From contig CADCWN010000245.1 in the NCBI GenBank assembly GCA_902806415.1, forward strand, positions 1 through 38,009: 38,009 bases of DNA, in the 5' to 3' direction. Positions 1 through 8,099 of the stretch are shown here, piece after piece. Position 1 is the stretch's first letter; every line of letters begins with the position of its first letter. The stretch is from an uncultured Thermomicrobiales bacterium (GTDB lineage Bacteria > Chloroflexota > Chloroflexia > Thermomicrobiales > CADCWN01). The notes beneath the pieces were generated by a model, which searched no databases, had not been told where the DNA came from, and saw nothing but the letters and a program-made list of their open reading frames with translations. The position numbers and the translations under genes were made by a program.

Positions 1-1917
1 GGCCTGAGCGCACAGGAACAGAGCCGTGCGCGACGCGGCGCGGCACCGCTCCCCGGCGGCACGCCTGATGACGACGAGGGGCGCGGGCCGGGGCTGCGCG
101 CGATCCTGCGCGAGACGGCGCGCAACGCCCGCGCCTCGCTGAGCGGCGTGCCGCGTGTCCTGGGGCTGGTCTGGCAGACCCACCGCGGCTTCACGCTGGC
201 GATGGGGATCATCACAATCGTCCAGAGTGCCATCCCGGCGGCGCAGGTCTGGCTCGCCGGGCAGCTCCTCCAGGCGGTGGTGGACGGCGTGCGCGCGGGT
301 GGCGATGCGGCCGCAGTGCGCACGATCGTCATCCTGGCGATCGTCCAGTTCCTCCTGCTGGCGGGCGGCAGCCTCTTGCAGACGCTGCAGAATATCGCCC
401 AGCAACTCCTGCAAGATCGCACTGCCAGCCGCGTGCAGCTGATGATTATGGAGCACGCCAACACGCTGGATCTCAGCATCTTCGAGGATGCCACCTTCTA
501 CGACCAGTTGCAGCAGGCGCAGCGCGAGGCGGCATTTCGGCCGGTCGGGATGGTCTCGGGGGTCTTCGGGCTGGTCCGCACCCTGCTGACCTTCCTCTCG
601 ATGATCGCCCTGCTGATCCAGCTCGGTCCGCCCCTGGCGATCGTCGCGCTGCTCGCCCCGATCCCCGCCTTCGTCGCCTCGACCCGCTACGGCTGGCAGG
701 GCTATCAGCAGATGCGCCGGCAATCGCCCGAGCGCCGCCTGATGGCCTACCTGACGACCCTGCTGACGACCGACACCTACAACAAGGAGATCAAGCTCTT
801 CACCCTCGGCGACTTCTTCATCGAGCGCTACCGGGGCCTGTCGCGGAAGTTCATCCTGGAGAATCAGGGCTTGCTCGTCCGGCGCTACCTCGCGGGCTTC
901 GCCTGGGGCGCGCTGACCCTGATCACCTCGGGCGGCACCTACCTCTACGTCGCCATCCTGGCGGTGCGCGGGACGATCAATATCGCCGGGCTGACCGTCT
1001 ACACCCAGGCGGCGAGCCAGGTGCAGGGCAATATCCAGGGCTTGCTCAGCGGCCTCTCCTCGATGTACGAGAATACCCTCTACCTCAACACCCTCTTCGA
1101 CCTCCTCGCCTTCAAGCCCCGGATCGCCGCGCCGGAGGCGCCGGTCCCGGTCGCGCCCCACTTCACCAGGGGGATCGAGTTCCGCAACGTCAGCTACTCC
1201 TACCCCAACCGCGACGAGCCCGCCCTGCGCGATGTCTCGTTCACGATCGCGCCGGGCGAGACGATGGCGCTGGTCGGGCGCAACGGCGCGGGCAAGACGA
1301 CGATCGTCAAGCTCCTCACGCGCCTCTACGACCCCGACAGTGGGCAGATCCTGATCGATGGTGTCGATATCCGCGAGTATGACCCCGCCGAGTTGCGGCG
1401 CGAGATCGGCGTGATCTTCCAGGATTATGTCACCTATTTCCTCAGCGCCCGCGAGAATATCGGCGTCGGTCGACTGGAAGCCGCCGACGACTTCGCGCGG
1501 ATCGCGGACGCCGCCGGGCAGAGTGGCGCGGACGGGGTGATCGGTCGCCTGCCCCAGGGTTACGACACGACCCTCGGCAAATGGTTCGACCAGGGCCACC
1601 AACTCTCCGGCGGCGAGTGGCAGAAGATCGCCCTCGCCCGCGCCTTCATGCGCGACGCCCAGATCCTCGTCCTCGACGAGCCGACCGCCGCGCTGGACGC
1701 GCAGGCCGAGTACGAGATCTTCGCCCGGATGAAGGAACTGACCGAGGGGAAGACCGCGCTCTTCATCTCGCACCGCTTCTCCACCGTGCGCCTCGCCGAC
1801 CGGATCATGGTCCTCGAAGGGGGCCGGATTATCGAACTCGGCTCGCACGACGAGTTGCTGCTGCGGGACGGTCGGTACGCCGAACTCTTCAACTTGCAGG
1901 CGGCGTCATATCGGTAA
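1..1917 (+). CDS. ABC exporter, fused membrane and ATPase domains (5' end outside window)
   Basis: Half-size type I ABC exporter of the multidrug/lipid/peptide export class; the substrate cannot be read. The frame is open to base 1 and upstream residues look coding, so the true start probably lies outside; the only in-window start is GTG 148 (589 aa), and numbering below uses it. Residues about 15-310 form the membrane domain with hydrophobic segments. The ATPase follows: Walker A GRNGAGKTT near 377, signature LSGGE near 486 with an unusual following W instead of Q, Walker B ILVLDEP near 506, and H-loop ISHRFST. Such proteins act as dimers in the inner membrane, energised by ATP hydrolysis. 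A second half-transporter could lie upstream. It ends in a strong 19-bp hairpin. Domain assignment is secure, substrate is not. Confidence 0.9.
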   Translation, partial: GLSAQEQSRARRGAAPLPGGTPDDDEGRGPGLRAILRETARNARASLSGVPRVLGLVWQTHRGFTLAMGIITIVQSAIPAAQVWLAGQLLQAVVDGVRAGGDAAAVRTIVILAIVQFLLLAGGSLLQTLQNIAQQLLQDRTASRVQLMIMEHANTLDLSIFEDATFYDQLQQAQREAAFRPVGMVSGVFGLVRTLLTFLSMIALLIQLGPPLAIVALLAPIPAFVASTRYGWQGYQQMRRQSPERRLMAYLTTLLTTDTYNKEIKLFTLGDFFIERYRGLSRKFILENQGLLVRRYLAGFAWGALTLITSGGTYLYVAILAVRGTINIAGLTVYTQAASQVQGNIQGLLSGLSSMYENTLYLNTLFDLLAFKPRIAAPEAPVPVAPHFTRGIEFRNVSYSYPNRDEPALRDVSFTIAPGETMALVGRNGAGKTTIVKLLTRLYDPDSGQILIDGVDIREYDPAELRREIGVIFQDYVTYFLSARENIGVGRLEAADDFARIADAAGQSGADGVIGRLPQGYDTTLGKWFDQGHQLSGGEWQKIALARAFMRDAQILVLDEPTAALDAQAEYEIFARMKELTEGKTALFISHRFSTVRLADRIMVLEGGRIIELGSHDELLLRDGRYAELFNLQAASYR

Positions 1918-1937
1918 GTACCCCAGCAACCTTGAGG

Positions 1938-1978
1938 GCGAGAGGGCCGGGCGGTGAGCCACCGCCCGGCCCTCTCGC
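1938..1978 (+). terminator. Perfect 19-bp hairpin after the ABC exporter
   Basis: Arms 1938-1956 and 1960-1978 are exact reverse complements around a 3-nt AGC loop. No T run follows, so termination may be Rho-assisted. It also lies 3' of the broken hicA on the other strand and so could serve both directions. Confidence 0.75.
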
Positions 1979-1989
1979 GCTCTGGCAAC

Positions 1990-2213
1990 TTAGAGGGATT
2001 CCCATTCCTTGCGCGTCACCCCTGCTTACTCCAAAACCTTGCTGAGGAGATTGATCCCAATATCTGCACCGTGTGGATTCGGCAGTTTCACCAACTGCTC
2101 ACCGCGCTGCATATACTCAGGATGCCCCCCGTACCCGTGTATGGACCCTCGAAGCCAAGCTCCCTCAACCCCTGGATTAGCTTGCGTCGGCTGATCGGTC
2201 CATACGCGGGCAT
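1990..2213 (-). pseudogene. hicA: Broken HicA-family mRNA interferase toxin
   Basis: HicA toxins are small double-stranded-RNA-binding-fold mRNA interferases paired with HicB. Reading from ATG 2213 gives MPAYGPISRRKLIQGLRELG and then GFEGPYTG, a typical HicA N-terminus. The frame then breaks at a run of six G (plus-strand C 2125-2130). In the next frame GHPEYMQRGEQLVKLPNPHG continues, containing the conserved catalytic GHP region, followed by an IGINLLSKVLE segment. A TAA at 2026-2028 interrupts where HicA normally continues with a Gln before AGVTRKEW, and the frame closes at TAA 1990-1992. There are thus two lesions, a frameshift and a nonsense codon. The start overlaps the hicB stop (TGATG), as in translationally coupled hicBA operons. 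A product from this start would lack the conserved His. One extra G repairs the shift but not the stop. Confidence 0.8.
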
Positions 2214-2452
2214 CACGCTACCTGAAAGAGCAGCCTCCCGCCGCCAATCTCAGGGATCGGAACGCCGCGCTGCAAAGCGAGGACAAGCCAACCCTCCAAC
2301 GCCTCGCGCAAGTCATCGAGCGCGCCTTGCTCGGTGGTGGCATTACCCCAAACACCAGAAAGTTCCGGGATAGACGCGAAATAGCCTTCGCTGTCGGCTA
2401 GCTCCTCGATCTGCGCGCGTTCAAGGGCGGCGCGCATATAATCGGAAAACAT
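2213..2452 (-). CDS. hicB: HicB-family antitoxin
   Basis: 79-residue HicB/UPF0150-type antitoxin with a partial RNase-H-like fold: a short N-terminus, then GYFASIPELSGVWGNATTEQ, a match to the HicB pattern of an aromatic residue, PELPG and a TxxEA helix, and then a helix DDLREALEGWLVLAL. It normally neutralises HicA and represses the operon. It lies directly upstream of and overlaps the hicA remnant by one base, so it was part of a hicBA module. The reading frame is intact although the toxin is dead, which is the expected order of loss. No separate DNA-binding helix-turn-helix or ribbon-helix-helix tail is visible at this length. Confidence 0.8.
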   Translation of the reverse strand: MFSDYMRAALERAQIEELADSEGYFASIPELSGVWGNATTEQGALDDLREALEGWLVLALQRGVPIPEIGGGRLLFQVA

Positions 2453-2494
2453 GAACGGCCCCCTCCTAACCCTACTCGAACCGCCGGAACGATT

Positions 2495-2713
2495 ATGTAC
2501 AAAGCAAAACAGTGGCTACCGCTTTTGCAACGGCTATACGGGGAGGAAAAGGATTCACACGCTATCGGAATGGCCGAGGCACGAGTCTGTTTGGCTTCCG
2601 GCGATTACACCGCTACCACCTTCTTGCGCTGGCGGGAGTATCCCGAATTCCTACCCCACTTCCACCTATACTTGCGCCCGGACGACCACCGTGCCGCAGA
2701 GGAGGAGCGATGA
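2495..2713 (+). CDS. Small unknown protein, translationally coupled to thioesterase
   Basis: 72-residue product that I do not recognise. The N-terminal part (KAKQWLPLLQRLYGEEKD) could be helical, with a charged tail ending in EEER. Its TGA overlaps the ATG of the next gene (ATGA at 2710-2713), and the aggagg that serves the thioesterase lies inside its last codons, which suggests translational coupling. Only a weak GGAA precedes its ATG. Base composition is less G+C-rich than the flanks, resembling the adjacent hicBA module. It may be an acquired accessory gene, or a chance frame. Confidence 0.4.
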   Translation: MYKAKQWLPLLQRLYGEEKDSHAIGMAEARVCLASGDYTATTFLRWREYPEFLPHFHLYLRPDDHRAAEEER

Positions 2714-3174
2714 CCACGCCGCCAGCCGAGGAAAATCCCGCTGAAGATGACGGCTTCCGCTTCAAGGTTGAAGTACAGGTGCGCTTCCGCGATCTCGACG
2801 CGATGAACCACGTCAACAATGCGGTCTACATGACCTACTTCGAGATCGCCCGCCTCGCCTTCTGGGCGGAGGTGGCCGGCGAACACGATGCCAGTTCGCG
2901 CGGGTTGATCCTCGCCGAGCAGACCTGCACCTACCGCTCGCCCGCCCGTCACAACGAGATCCTCGATGTCTGGCTGAAGCCGACCGCCATGCGGCGATCC
3001 AGCTTCGTCTACCGCTACAAGATCACCGAGCGCGCGAGCAAGCGGCTGATCGCCACCGGGCGCAGCGTCCAGGTCGCCTACGACTACGAGGCCGAGCGCT
3101 CCGTCCCGCTCAAGCCCGAATACCGCGCCGCGCTCGAAAAGGCTGCGGGTCAGCCTCTGCCCACGGAAGAGTAG
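2710..3174 (+). CDS. Acyl-CoA thioesterase, 4HBT hotdog family
   Basis: 154-residue YbgC/FadM-like hotdog thioesterase, expected to hydrolyse acyl- or hydroxybenzoyl-CoA in the cytoplasm. The family signature is clear: VRFRDLDAMNHVNNAVY at residues 24-40, with the conserved Asp (28 or 30) and the HVNNA turn, then the helix YFEIARLAFW. Length is normal for the family (about 130-160). ATG 2710 is chosen because AGGAGG lies just upstream; a longer frame back to 2512 exists but lacks a ribosome-binding site and adds residues foreign to the family. The start overlaps the upstream small gene by 4 bases. Substrate is not deducible. Confidence 0.88.
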   Translation: MTTPPAEENPAEDDGFRFKVEVQVRFRDLDAMNHVNNAVYMTYFEIARLAFWAEVAGEHDASSRGLILAEQTCTYRSPARHNEILDVWLKPTAMRRSSFVYRYKITERASKRLIATGRSVQVAYDYEAERSVPLKPEYRAALEKAAGQPLPTEE

Positions 3175-3233
3175 TGGGCGGGAAGCGAGATTGGCCGGGA
3201 TGGCGCGTGCCTACGGAGACAGGCGGGGTGGTC

Positions 3234-3334
3234 GGAGGTAGGGGCGTATAGCATCCGCCCTTCCCACCTTGCCCTTCTGCAAACATCTACAGAACCCCGG
3301 CGGGGGTGGGCGTATGCAATACGCCCCTACCTCC
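3234..3334. repeat. Inverted-repeat element with 16-bp perfect ends
   Basis: Arms 3234-3249 and 3319-3334 are exact reverse complements (GGAGGTAGGGGCGTAT and its complement). The right arm is nested in a second palindrome, GGGCGTAT-gca-ATACGCCC, at 3309-3327. The 3175-3440 gap holds no gene I can support; this element occupies most of it and resembles a dispersed palindromic (REP/MITE-like) unit. Confidence 0.65.
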
Positions 3335-3440
3335 CCAGCGCTATGCTCTTCCCCAACACCAAATACTTCCCGTCCCCTCCATGTCTCCGTGTCTCCTGTT
3401 TCGTCCCCTGCTCGCCCACCCGCCCAGTCGCCCACTCGCG

Positions 3441-3470
3441 TTGCGTAGTATCACGCCCGACGGGTACAAT
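3441..3470 (+). promoter_or_regulatory. Sigma-70-type promoter for the FmdB-family gene
   Basis: TTGCGT at 3441-3446, an 18-bp spacer, and TACAAT at 3465-3470. Transcription would begin near 3477, leaving a leader of about 50 nt before the SD and ATG at 3526. Confidence 0.55.
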
Positions 3471-3525
3471 CACCGGGAATGCTTACGACAAGGCCGACGT
3501 TGTCTCTGCGGAGGATTTGAGCAAT

Positions 3526-3861
3526 ATGCCGACATACGAGTACCAGTGCAAGACCTGCGGTCATCATTTCGATCGCGTGCAGCGCTTCAGTGATGATCCG
3601 ATCAAGGAATGCCCCGAGTGCGGGGCCGAGGTGCGACGCGTGATCCATCCCTCCGGCGTCATCTTTAAAGGCGCAGGCTGGTATATCACCGACAGCCGCA
3701 AGAGCGGTGGCGACTCCGCCAGCCCGAAGTCGACGAACGGCGCGAAGACCGAAGGCGACACGGCCAAGAGCGAGAGCAGCGAGGGCGGCAAGAGCGGCGA
3801 GAGTAAGCCCGCCGAGACGACCGCGAAGGCGGAGAAGGCTGCCTCGACCAATGAGAGTTGA
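3526..3861 (+). CDS. FmdB-family zinc ribbon protein
   Basis: 111 residues beginning MPTYEYQCKTCGHHF, the hallmark of the FmdB/CxxC-CxxC regulatory protein family. Two CxxC pairs (CKTC, CPEC) form a single zinc ribbon in residues 1-45, followed by the typical HPSGVIFKGAGWYITD segment. The C-terminal half is low-complexity, rich in Ser, Lys, Glu and Ala and probably disordered. The family is often annotated as a putative regulatory protein, but its biochemical role is not settled. ATG 3526 is preceded by GGAGG at 3510-3514; an upstream in-frame extension is non-homologous. It stands alone with its own promoter. Confidence 0.9.
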   Translation: MPTYEYQCKTCGHHFDRVQRFSDDPIKECPECGAEVRRVIHPSGVIFKGAGWYITDSRKSGGDSASPKSTNGAKTEGDTAKSESSEGGKSGESKPAETTAKAEKAASTNES

Positions 3862-4038
3862 GCCGCCGCCCGGTCGCCGCGCAAGAGAGCGAAAGACTCT
3901 ATGCTGATCGATCAATCAATCGCCCTTGCAGTGCGCCACTTCAACGCGGGCGAGTACGGGTGTCGCTGGGGGTATGGGCGCGCGAACGCCTGATACCCCG
4001 AGGCCACCAACTCAGACGCTCGTCGCGGAAGGATTATT

Positions 4039-4791
4039 ATGTTGCGACTGCTCGCCCGGATGCGCGAGGATATTCGGGCCGTTAAGGACCGCGATCCGGC
4101 CGCCCGCAATGGGACGCTCGAAATTATGCTGACGACCCCCGGTCTCCACGCTCAGTGGGCCTATCGCCTCGCCCATCCCCTCTGGCTGCGGCGCGTGCCG
4201 CTCTTGCCGCGCCTGATCTCGCATTATGCTCGCTTTCTCAGCGGGATCGAGATCCACCCCGGCGCGACGATCGGTCGCCGCTTCTTCATCGATCATGGGA
4301 TGGGCGTCGTCATCGGGGAGACCGCCGAGATCGGTGACGATGTCAGCCTCTTCCAGGGTGTCACCCTCGGTGGCACCGGTAAAGAGCGGGGAAAGCGCCA
4401 TCCGACCCTCGGCAATGGCGTCACGGTCGGTGTCGGGGCGCATATCCTCGGCGCGGTGCAGATCGGTGACGGCGCGAAGATCGGCGGCGGCGCGGTCGTC
4501 CTACGCGATGTCCCGCCCTACACCACGGCGGTCGGTGTCCCGGCACACGCCACGACCCGCCTGCGCCCGAACGACTGCGCGGACGGCGGCAACCGCCGCG
4601 TCCACCGGATCGCCGACCCTGCCCAGGAGCAGGTCGATACGCTACGCCAGCAAGTCGCCGCGCTGGCCGCGCGTCTGGCCGCGCTGGAAAGTCGCCCCTC
4701 AGAGATCCCCGAGCGTCCGAAGTCCGCATTGGCACCCGACCACGCCCGAACGCCAGAGCCGGTCGCAGCTTTCTCCTCCGACTGTAAGTAG
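4039..4791 (+). CDS. cysE: Serine O-acetyltransferase
   Basis: CysE transfers acetyl from acetyl-CoA to L-serine, the first committed step of cysteine synthesis. An N-terminal helical part (1-68) is followed by a left-handed beta-helix of hexapeptide repeats (about 70-170: [18 protein letters not shown] and on). Catalytic-type residues Asp85-His86 and His121 (KRHPTLG) are present, as is the GGTGK loop. Residues about 175-250 form a non-conserved tail with a coiled-coil-like stretch ([20 protein letters not shown]), longer than typical short bacterial CysE. GGAAGGA precedes ATG 4039. It is followed by a hairpin and then cysS, a pairing that links cysteine supply with its charging to tRNA. Confidence 0.93.
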   Translation: MLRLLARMREDIRAVKDRDPAARNGTLEIMLTTPGLHAQWAYRLAHPLWLRRVPLLPRLISHYARFLSGIEIHPGATIGRRFFIDHGMGVVIGETAEIGDDVSLFQGVTLGGTGKERGKRHPTLGNGVTVGVGAHILGAVQIGDGAKIGGGAVVLRDVPPYTTAVGVPAHATTRLRPNDCADGGNRRVHRIADPAQEQVDTLRQQVAALAARLAALESRPSEIPERPKSALAPDHARTPEPVAAFSSDCK

Positions 4792-4837
4792 CGCGGACGG
4801 GTGTGGGGCATACGCCCCCGCCGAGGCCCGTCCGCGC
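4791..4837 (+). terminator. Hairpin overlapping the cysE stop codon
   Basis: Arms 4791-4801 and 4827-4837 are exact 11-bp complements, with a nested GGGGC/GCCCC stem between them. No T run. It may attenuate read-through into cysS. Confidence 0.5.
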
Positions 4838-4934
4838 GGTCCCCGAGTCGCTGTGCGGTCCCCACTGCACGGCGTTTCTTGGCGTGCGCAACGCGACAAC
4901 GCCACCCACCGATCCCCTACTCGCTGACAACCAT

Positions 4935-4960
4935 CGACTGACGACTGACGACTGACGACT
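4935..4960. repeat. Heptanucleotide tandem array (CGACTGA)3.7
   Basis: Three full and one partial perfect copies of a 7-bp unit, ending just before the cysS ribosome-binding site (AAAGGAG). It belongs to the 7-bp repeat family seen at 15.3, 18.0, 18.8, 23.3 and 35.4 kb. Confidence 0.8.
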
Positions 4961-4980
4961 TTTCGGAAAGGAGCGCACCC

Positions 4981-6387
4981 ATGGCGCTGCGTGTCTACAA
5001 TACCCTAACCCGTCGCAAAGAGGAGTTCAAGACGATCGAGCCGGGGCGCGTGCGGATGTACGTCTGCGGCGTGACGGTCTACGGCCCGGCTCATATCGGC
5101 CACGGCTTCATGGTCCTCTCGTTCGACATCATCCGCCGCTATCTCACCTGGCTCGGCTACGACGTGCTGCACGCCCAGAACTTCACCGACGTGGACGACA
5201 AGATCATCGCCCGTGCCGCCGAGGTTGGGATCGAGCCGATCGCCCTCGCCAACGGTTATGTGGACGAATGGCGACGCGACATCACCGGGCTGGGTGTCCT
5301 GCCGCCGACGATCGAGCCCCGCGCGACGGAGGAGATCGCCGGGATGCTGGAGATGATCGCGGGGTTGATCGCGCGCGGCCTCGCCTACGAGGCGGGCGGC
5401 GATGTCTACTTCCGCGTCCGCGCTTTCGAGGGTTATGGCAAACTCTCGCGCCGTAGCCTCGACGACCTCCTCTCCGGGGCGCGAGTGGAGATCGGCGAGC
5501 AGAAAGAGGATCCGCTCGACTTCGCCCTCTGGAAAGCGGCCAAGCCGGGCGAAGTCTCCTGGCCGAGCCCGTGGGGTCCCGGTCGCCCCGGCTGGCACAT
5601 CGAATGCTCCACGATGTCGCTGACCCACCTGGGCGGGCAATTGGATATCCACGGCGGCGGCACCGACCTGATTTTTCCGCACCACGAGAACGAGATCGCG
5701 CAGTCGGAGGCGTATCTCGGCCAGGAGCCGTTCGCGCGCTACTGGCTGCACAACGAGATGGTGCAGCTCGGCGGCACCAAGATGAGCAAGTCGCTCGGCA
5801 ACCTGGTCACCATCCGGGAACTGCTCGATCGCGGCCCGGACGACGGCCAGATCTATCGCTTCATGGTCCTCACCGGCCACTACCGCACGCCGCTGACCTG
5901 GAGCGAAGAATCGTTCGAGGGCGCGCGGCGTGGCCTCGAACGGCTGCGCTCCGGACTGCGGGGCCGCGACGCCACGGCGGCCCGGGGTGACGGCGGCGCG
6001 CTGGCGGCGACCCTCGCGACCGCCGAGGGGGACTTCCGCGCGGCGATGGACGACGACTTCAACACCGCCGGGGCGCTCGCCGCGCTCTTCGAGTTGGTGC
6101 GCGCCATCAATCGATCGCGCGATGAGGGTGTCCCGGCGGCGGACCTCGGGGCGGCGCAGGCGAAGCTCGCCGAACTGGCCGGGGTGCTCGGCCTCCAACT
6201 GGAATCCGCTGGCGATACCGCGCGCGATCTCGCCGCCGCGCCATTCATCGAACTGCTGCTGGAAACGCGCGCCGAACTCCGCAAGGCCAAGCAGTTCGCC
6301 CTCAGCGACCAGATTCGCGACCGGCTCAAGGCTCTGGGCGTGGAGATCGAGGACGGGCCGCAGGGGAGCATCTGGCGGATCACCTGA
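4981..6387 (+). CDS. cysS: Cysteine--tRNA ligase
   Basis: Class I aminoacyl-tRNA synthetase charging tRNA-Cys. 468 residues, the usual length. Zinc ligand Cys29 lies in VCGVTVYGPAHIGHG; the HIGH signature is at 38-41, the FTDVDDK motif follows, and the KMSKS loop is at 267-271 (GGTKMSKSLGN). The remaining zinc ligands are represented by WHIECS and HHENEIAQSE. The C-terminal part holds the DALR-type helical domain. ATG 4981 has AAAGGAG about 8 bases upstream. No T-box leader is apparent in the 190-bp gap after cysE, which instead holds a hairpin and a 7-bp repeat array. A single intact copy is expected to be essential. Confidence 0.97.
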   Translation: MALRVYNTLTRRKEEFKTIEPGRVRMYVCGVTVYGPAHIGHGFMVLSFDIIRRYLTWLGYDVLHAQNFTDVDDKIIARAAEVGIEPIALANGYVDEWRRDITGLGVLPPTIEPRATEEIAGMLEMIAGLIARGLAYEAGGDVYFRVRAFEGYGKLSRRSLDDLLSGARVEIGEQKEDPLDFALWKAAKPGEVSWPSPWGPGRPGWHIECSTMSLTHLGGQLDIHGGGTDLIFPHHENEIAQSEAYLGQEPFARYWLHNEMVQLGGTKMSKSLGNLVTIRELLDRGPDDGQIYRFMVLTGHYRTPLTWSEESFEGARRGLERLRSGLRGRDATAARGDGGALAATLATAEGDFRAAMDDDFNTAGALAALFELVRAINRSRDEGVPAADLGAAQAKLAELAGVLGLQLESAGDTARDLAAAPFIELLLETRAELRKAKQFALSDQIRDRLKALGVEIEDGPQGSIWRIT

Positions 6388-6549
6388 TCCGGCCGCAGCG
6401 CACCGGAGGGACACCGACAGATCCGCTACCACCGATAACGACCGCGCAGGCGTGTAGCGCATTCAGCGATGACGCGCCCGCGCGGCGGTCTCCCCGGCCC
6501 CGCCGTGGTACACTGCGCCCGGCAACGGTCGCGAACAGATGAGGGACGC

Positions 6550-7872
6550 ATGGCACGCGGCGAATCGGTGGCGGCGTCACAACCGGTCGCCGCAGGCTCG
6601 GGCACCTTCACGTCCCTGCGTCTGCGCGATTTCCGCCTCCTCCTGACCGGCACCACCCTCTCCAACGCGGCTCAGTGGATCCAGCAGGTGACCCTCGGAT
6701 GGCTGGTCTACGATCTCACCGCCTCCGGCACCATGCTCGGCGCGATCAATCTGGTCCGCTCGGTCGCCATGCTGGGCCTGGCCCCGCTGTCGGGGGTGGC
6801 GATCGACCGCTTCCCGCGCCGCACTCTGATGCTGGCCGTCAACGGCTGGCTCCTCGTCATCAGCCTGACGCTCGGCCTGGTGCTCCTCTCCGGCCCGGCC
6901 CGGATCTGGTACCTCTTCGCCTTCACGTTCCTCGGTGGGGTGGCGCAGGCGGTGGACCTGCCGCTGCGCCAGACGGTCGTCTTCGCCCTGGTGCCGCGCG
7001 CCCTCGCCCCGAACGCGGTGGCCCTCATCCAGACCGGCTGGGCGTTGATGCGCTCGCTCGGACCCGGCCTCGGCGGATTCCTGATCCTCTGGTTCGGCGC
7101 GGGTGGCAATTTCCTCATCCAGGCGGGAGCTTACGCCTTGATCGCCGTCAACACCATGCGAATCGCTTTCCCGCCGGGACGGCGGCAGGCCAAGGACGGG
7201 GGGATGCGCCGCAATATCGCCGAGGGTCTGCGCTACATCGCCCGGGAGCGCACCACTCGCGCCTTTGTGCTGCTCGGCTGGGTCCTCCCCCTCTTGATCA
7301 TCCCCAACTTCGCCGCCCTGCCGCCGATCTACGCCAAGGTGATCTTCGGCGGCGGGCCGGAGACGCTGGGAATCCTCCTCTCGGCGGTCGGCGTCGGGGG
7401 GATCGGCGGCGGGCTGGTGACCGCCTCGCTGGGGAGGGTGGAAAGACGTGGCCTACTGCAACTGGCCGCGCTCGCCGCGCTCAGCGCGTCGCTGATCGGC
7501 TTCGCCCTCAGCACCAGCCTGTGGGTCGCCGTGCCGCTGCTGGCGGCGTCCGGGTTCTTCGAGCTGATCTATCTCACCACCAATCAGACGCTGCTGCAAC
7601 TCTCCATCCCGGAGTCGTTGCGCGGGCGCGTGACGAGCGTGGTCAGCCTGAATGCGGGGCTGTCGCCCCTCGGCGGACTGGTCGCCGGCGTCGGGGCCGA
7701 CCTCGTCGGGCCGCGCGCCGTGACGATCATCTTCTGCACCATCGCGACAATCATCGCGCTCGGCACGTTCCTCGGCTCGCCGATCGTCCGCGACCATCGC
7801 ATGAGCAACGCACTGGGTAGTGACACGACCGCCGCGCTGGCGGGCGGTGAACAGCCCGGAGCACGGCGCTGA
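6550..7872 (+). CDS. MFS permease, enterobactin-exporter (MFS_3) type
   Basis: 440-residue major facilitator protein with about 12 hydrophobic segments. The N-terminus FTSLRLRDFRLLLTGTTLSNAAQWIQQVTLGWLVYDLT is typical of the EntS/MFS_3 group, whose members export siderophores or drugs; here the substrate is unknown. The motif-A equivalent DRFPRRTLM follows TM2. A cytoplasmic Gly/Ser-rich N-terminal stretch precedes TM1. ATG 6550 is chosen because GAGGG lies just upstream; an in-frame start at 6469 is further back. A TACACT -10-like box lies at 6509-6514. The gene converges with pcrA, and two hairpins lie between them. Confidence 0.88.
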   Translation: MARGESVAASQPVAAGSGTFTSLRLRDFRLLLTGTTLSNAAQWIQQVTLGWLVYDLTASGTMLGAINLVRSVAMLGLAPLSGVAIDRFPRRTLMLAVNGWLLVISLTLGLVLLSGPARIWYLFAFTFLGGVAQAVDLPLRQTVVFALVPRALAPNAVALIQTGWALMRSLGPGLGGFLILWFGAGGNFLIQAGAYALIAVNTMRIAFPPGRRQAKDGGMRRNIAEGLRYIARERTTRAFVLLGWVLPLLIIPNFAALPPIYAKVIFGGGPETLGILLSAVGVGGIGGGLVTASLGRVERRGLLQLAALAALSASLIGFALSTSLWVAVPLLAASGFFELIYLTTNQTLLQLSIPESLRGRVTSVVSLNAGLSPLGGLVAGVGADLVGPRAVTIIFCTIATIIALGTFLGSPIVRDHRMSNALGSDTTAALAGGEQPGARR

Positions 7873-7884
7873 GCGCCACCTTTC

Positions 7885-7973
7885 GCGCCGCGCGTCGATA
7901 CAGCGCGGCGCTGTACGGCGGGCGGAAGATCGCTGGGACAGCAAGTCCGACAATGTGGGGCGGTCCCAGCGAT
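7885..7973. terminator. Two hairpins between convergent genes
   Basis: First stem 7885-7893 with 7903-7911 (GCGCCGCGC). Second stem 7929-7939 with 7963-7973 (ATCGCTGGGAC and complement, 11 bp). They sit just after the MFS stop and 3' of pcrA on the other strand, a plausible bidirectional terminator zone. Confidence 0.5.
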
Positions 7974-8014
7974 GGGAGGAGCAGGAAGAACCGTCACGGA
8001 GAGGTGGCGGATCG

Positions 8015-8091
8015 CAGAGAACGGGACAAGATAATAGTCCGTCCTCTCTGCGGCCCTCCGCGAACTCTGTGCCTCTGCGGTAAAACCGCTC
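8015..8091. repeat. Nine-base periodic CTCTGCG-type repeat
   Basis: CTCTCTGCG, GCCCTCCGC, GAACTCTGT and GCCTCTGCG follow one another at 9-nt spacing (8045-8090), preceded by an inverted partial copy (CGCAGAGA...GGAC near 8015). A related CACAGAGCG array lies at 28236-28267 in the opposite sense. This is an intergenic dispersed repeat between MFS and pcrA. Confidence 0.6.
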
Positions 8092-8099
8092 ACCCGACC

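Noticed and set aside
2512..2709. N-terminal extension of the thioesterase to 2512
   Set aside because: No SD and no similarity; AGGAGG and family start point to ATG 2710.
4792..4980. T-box riboswitch before cysS
   Set aside because: No T-box sequence or specifier loop; only a hairpin and a 7-bp array.
5005..6462. 485-residue frame antisense to cysS
   Set aside because: Rich in Arg/Ala/Glu with no family motif, and it mirrors a clear cysS; a G+C-driven shadow.
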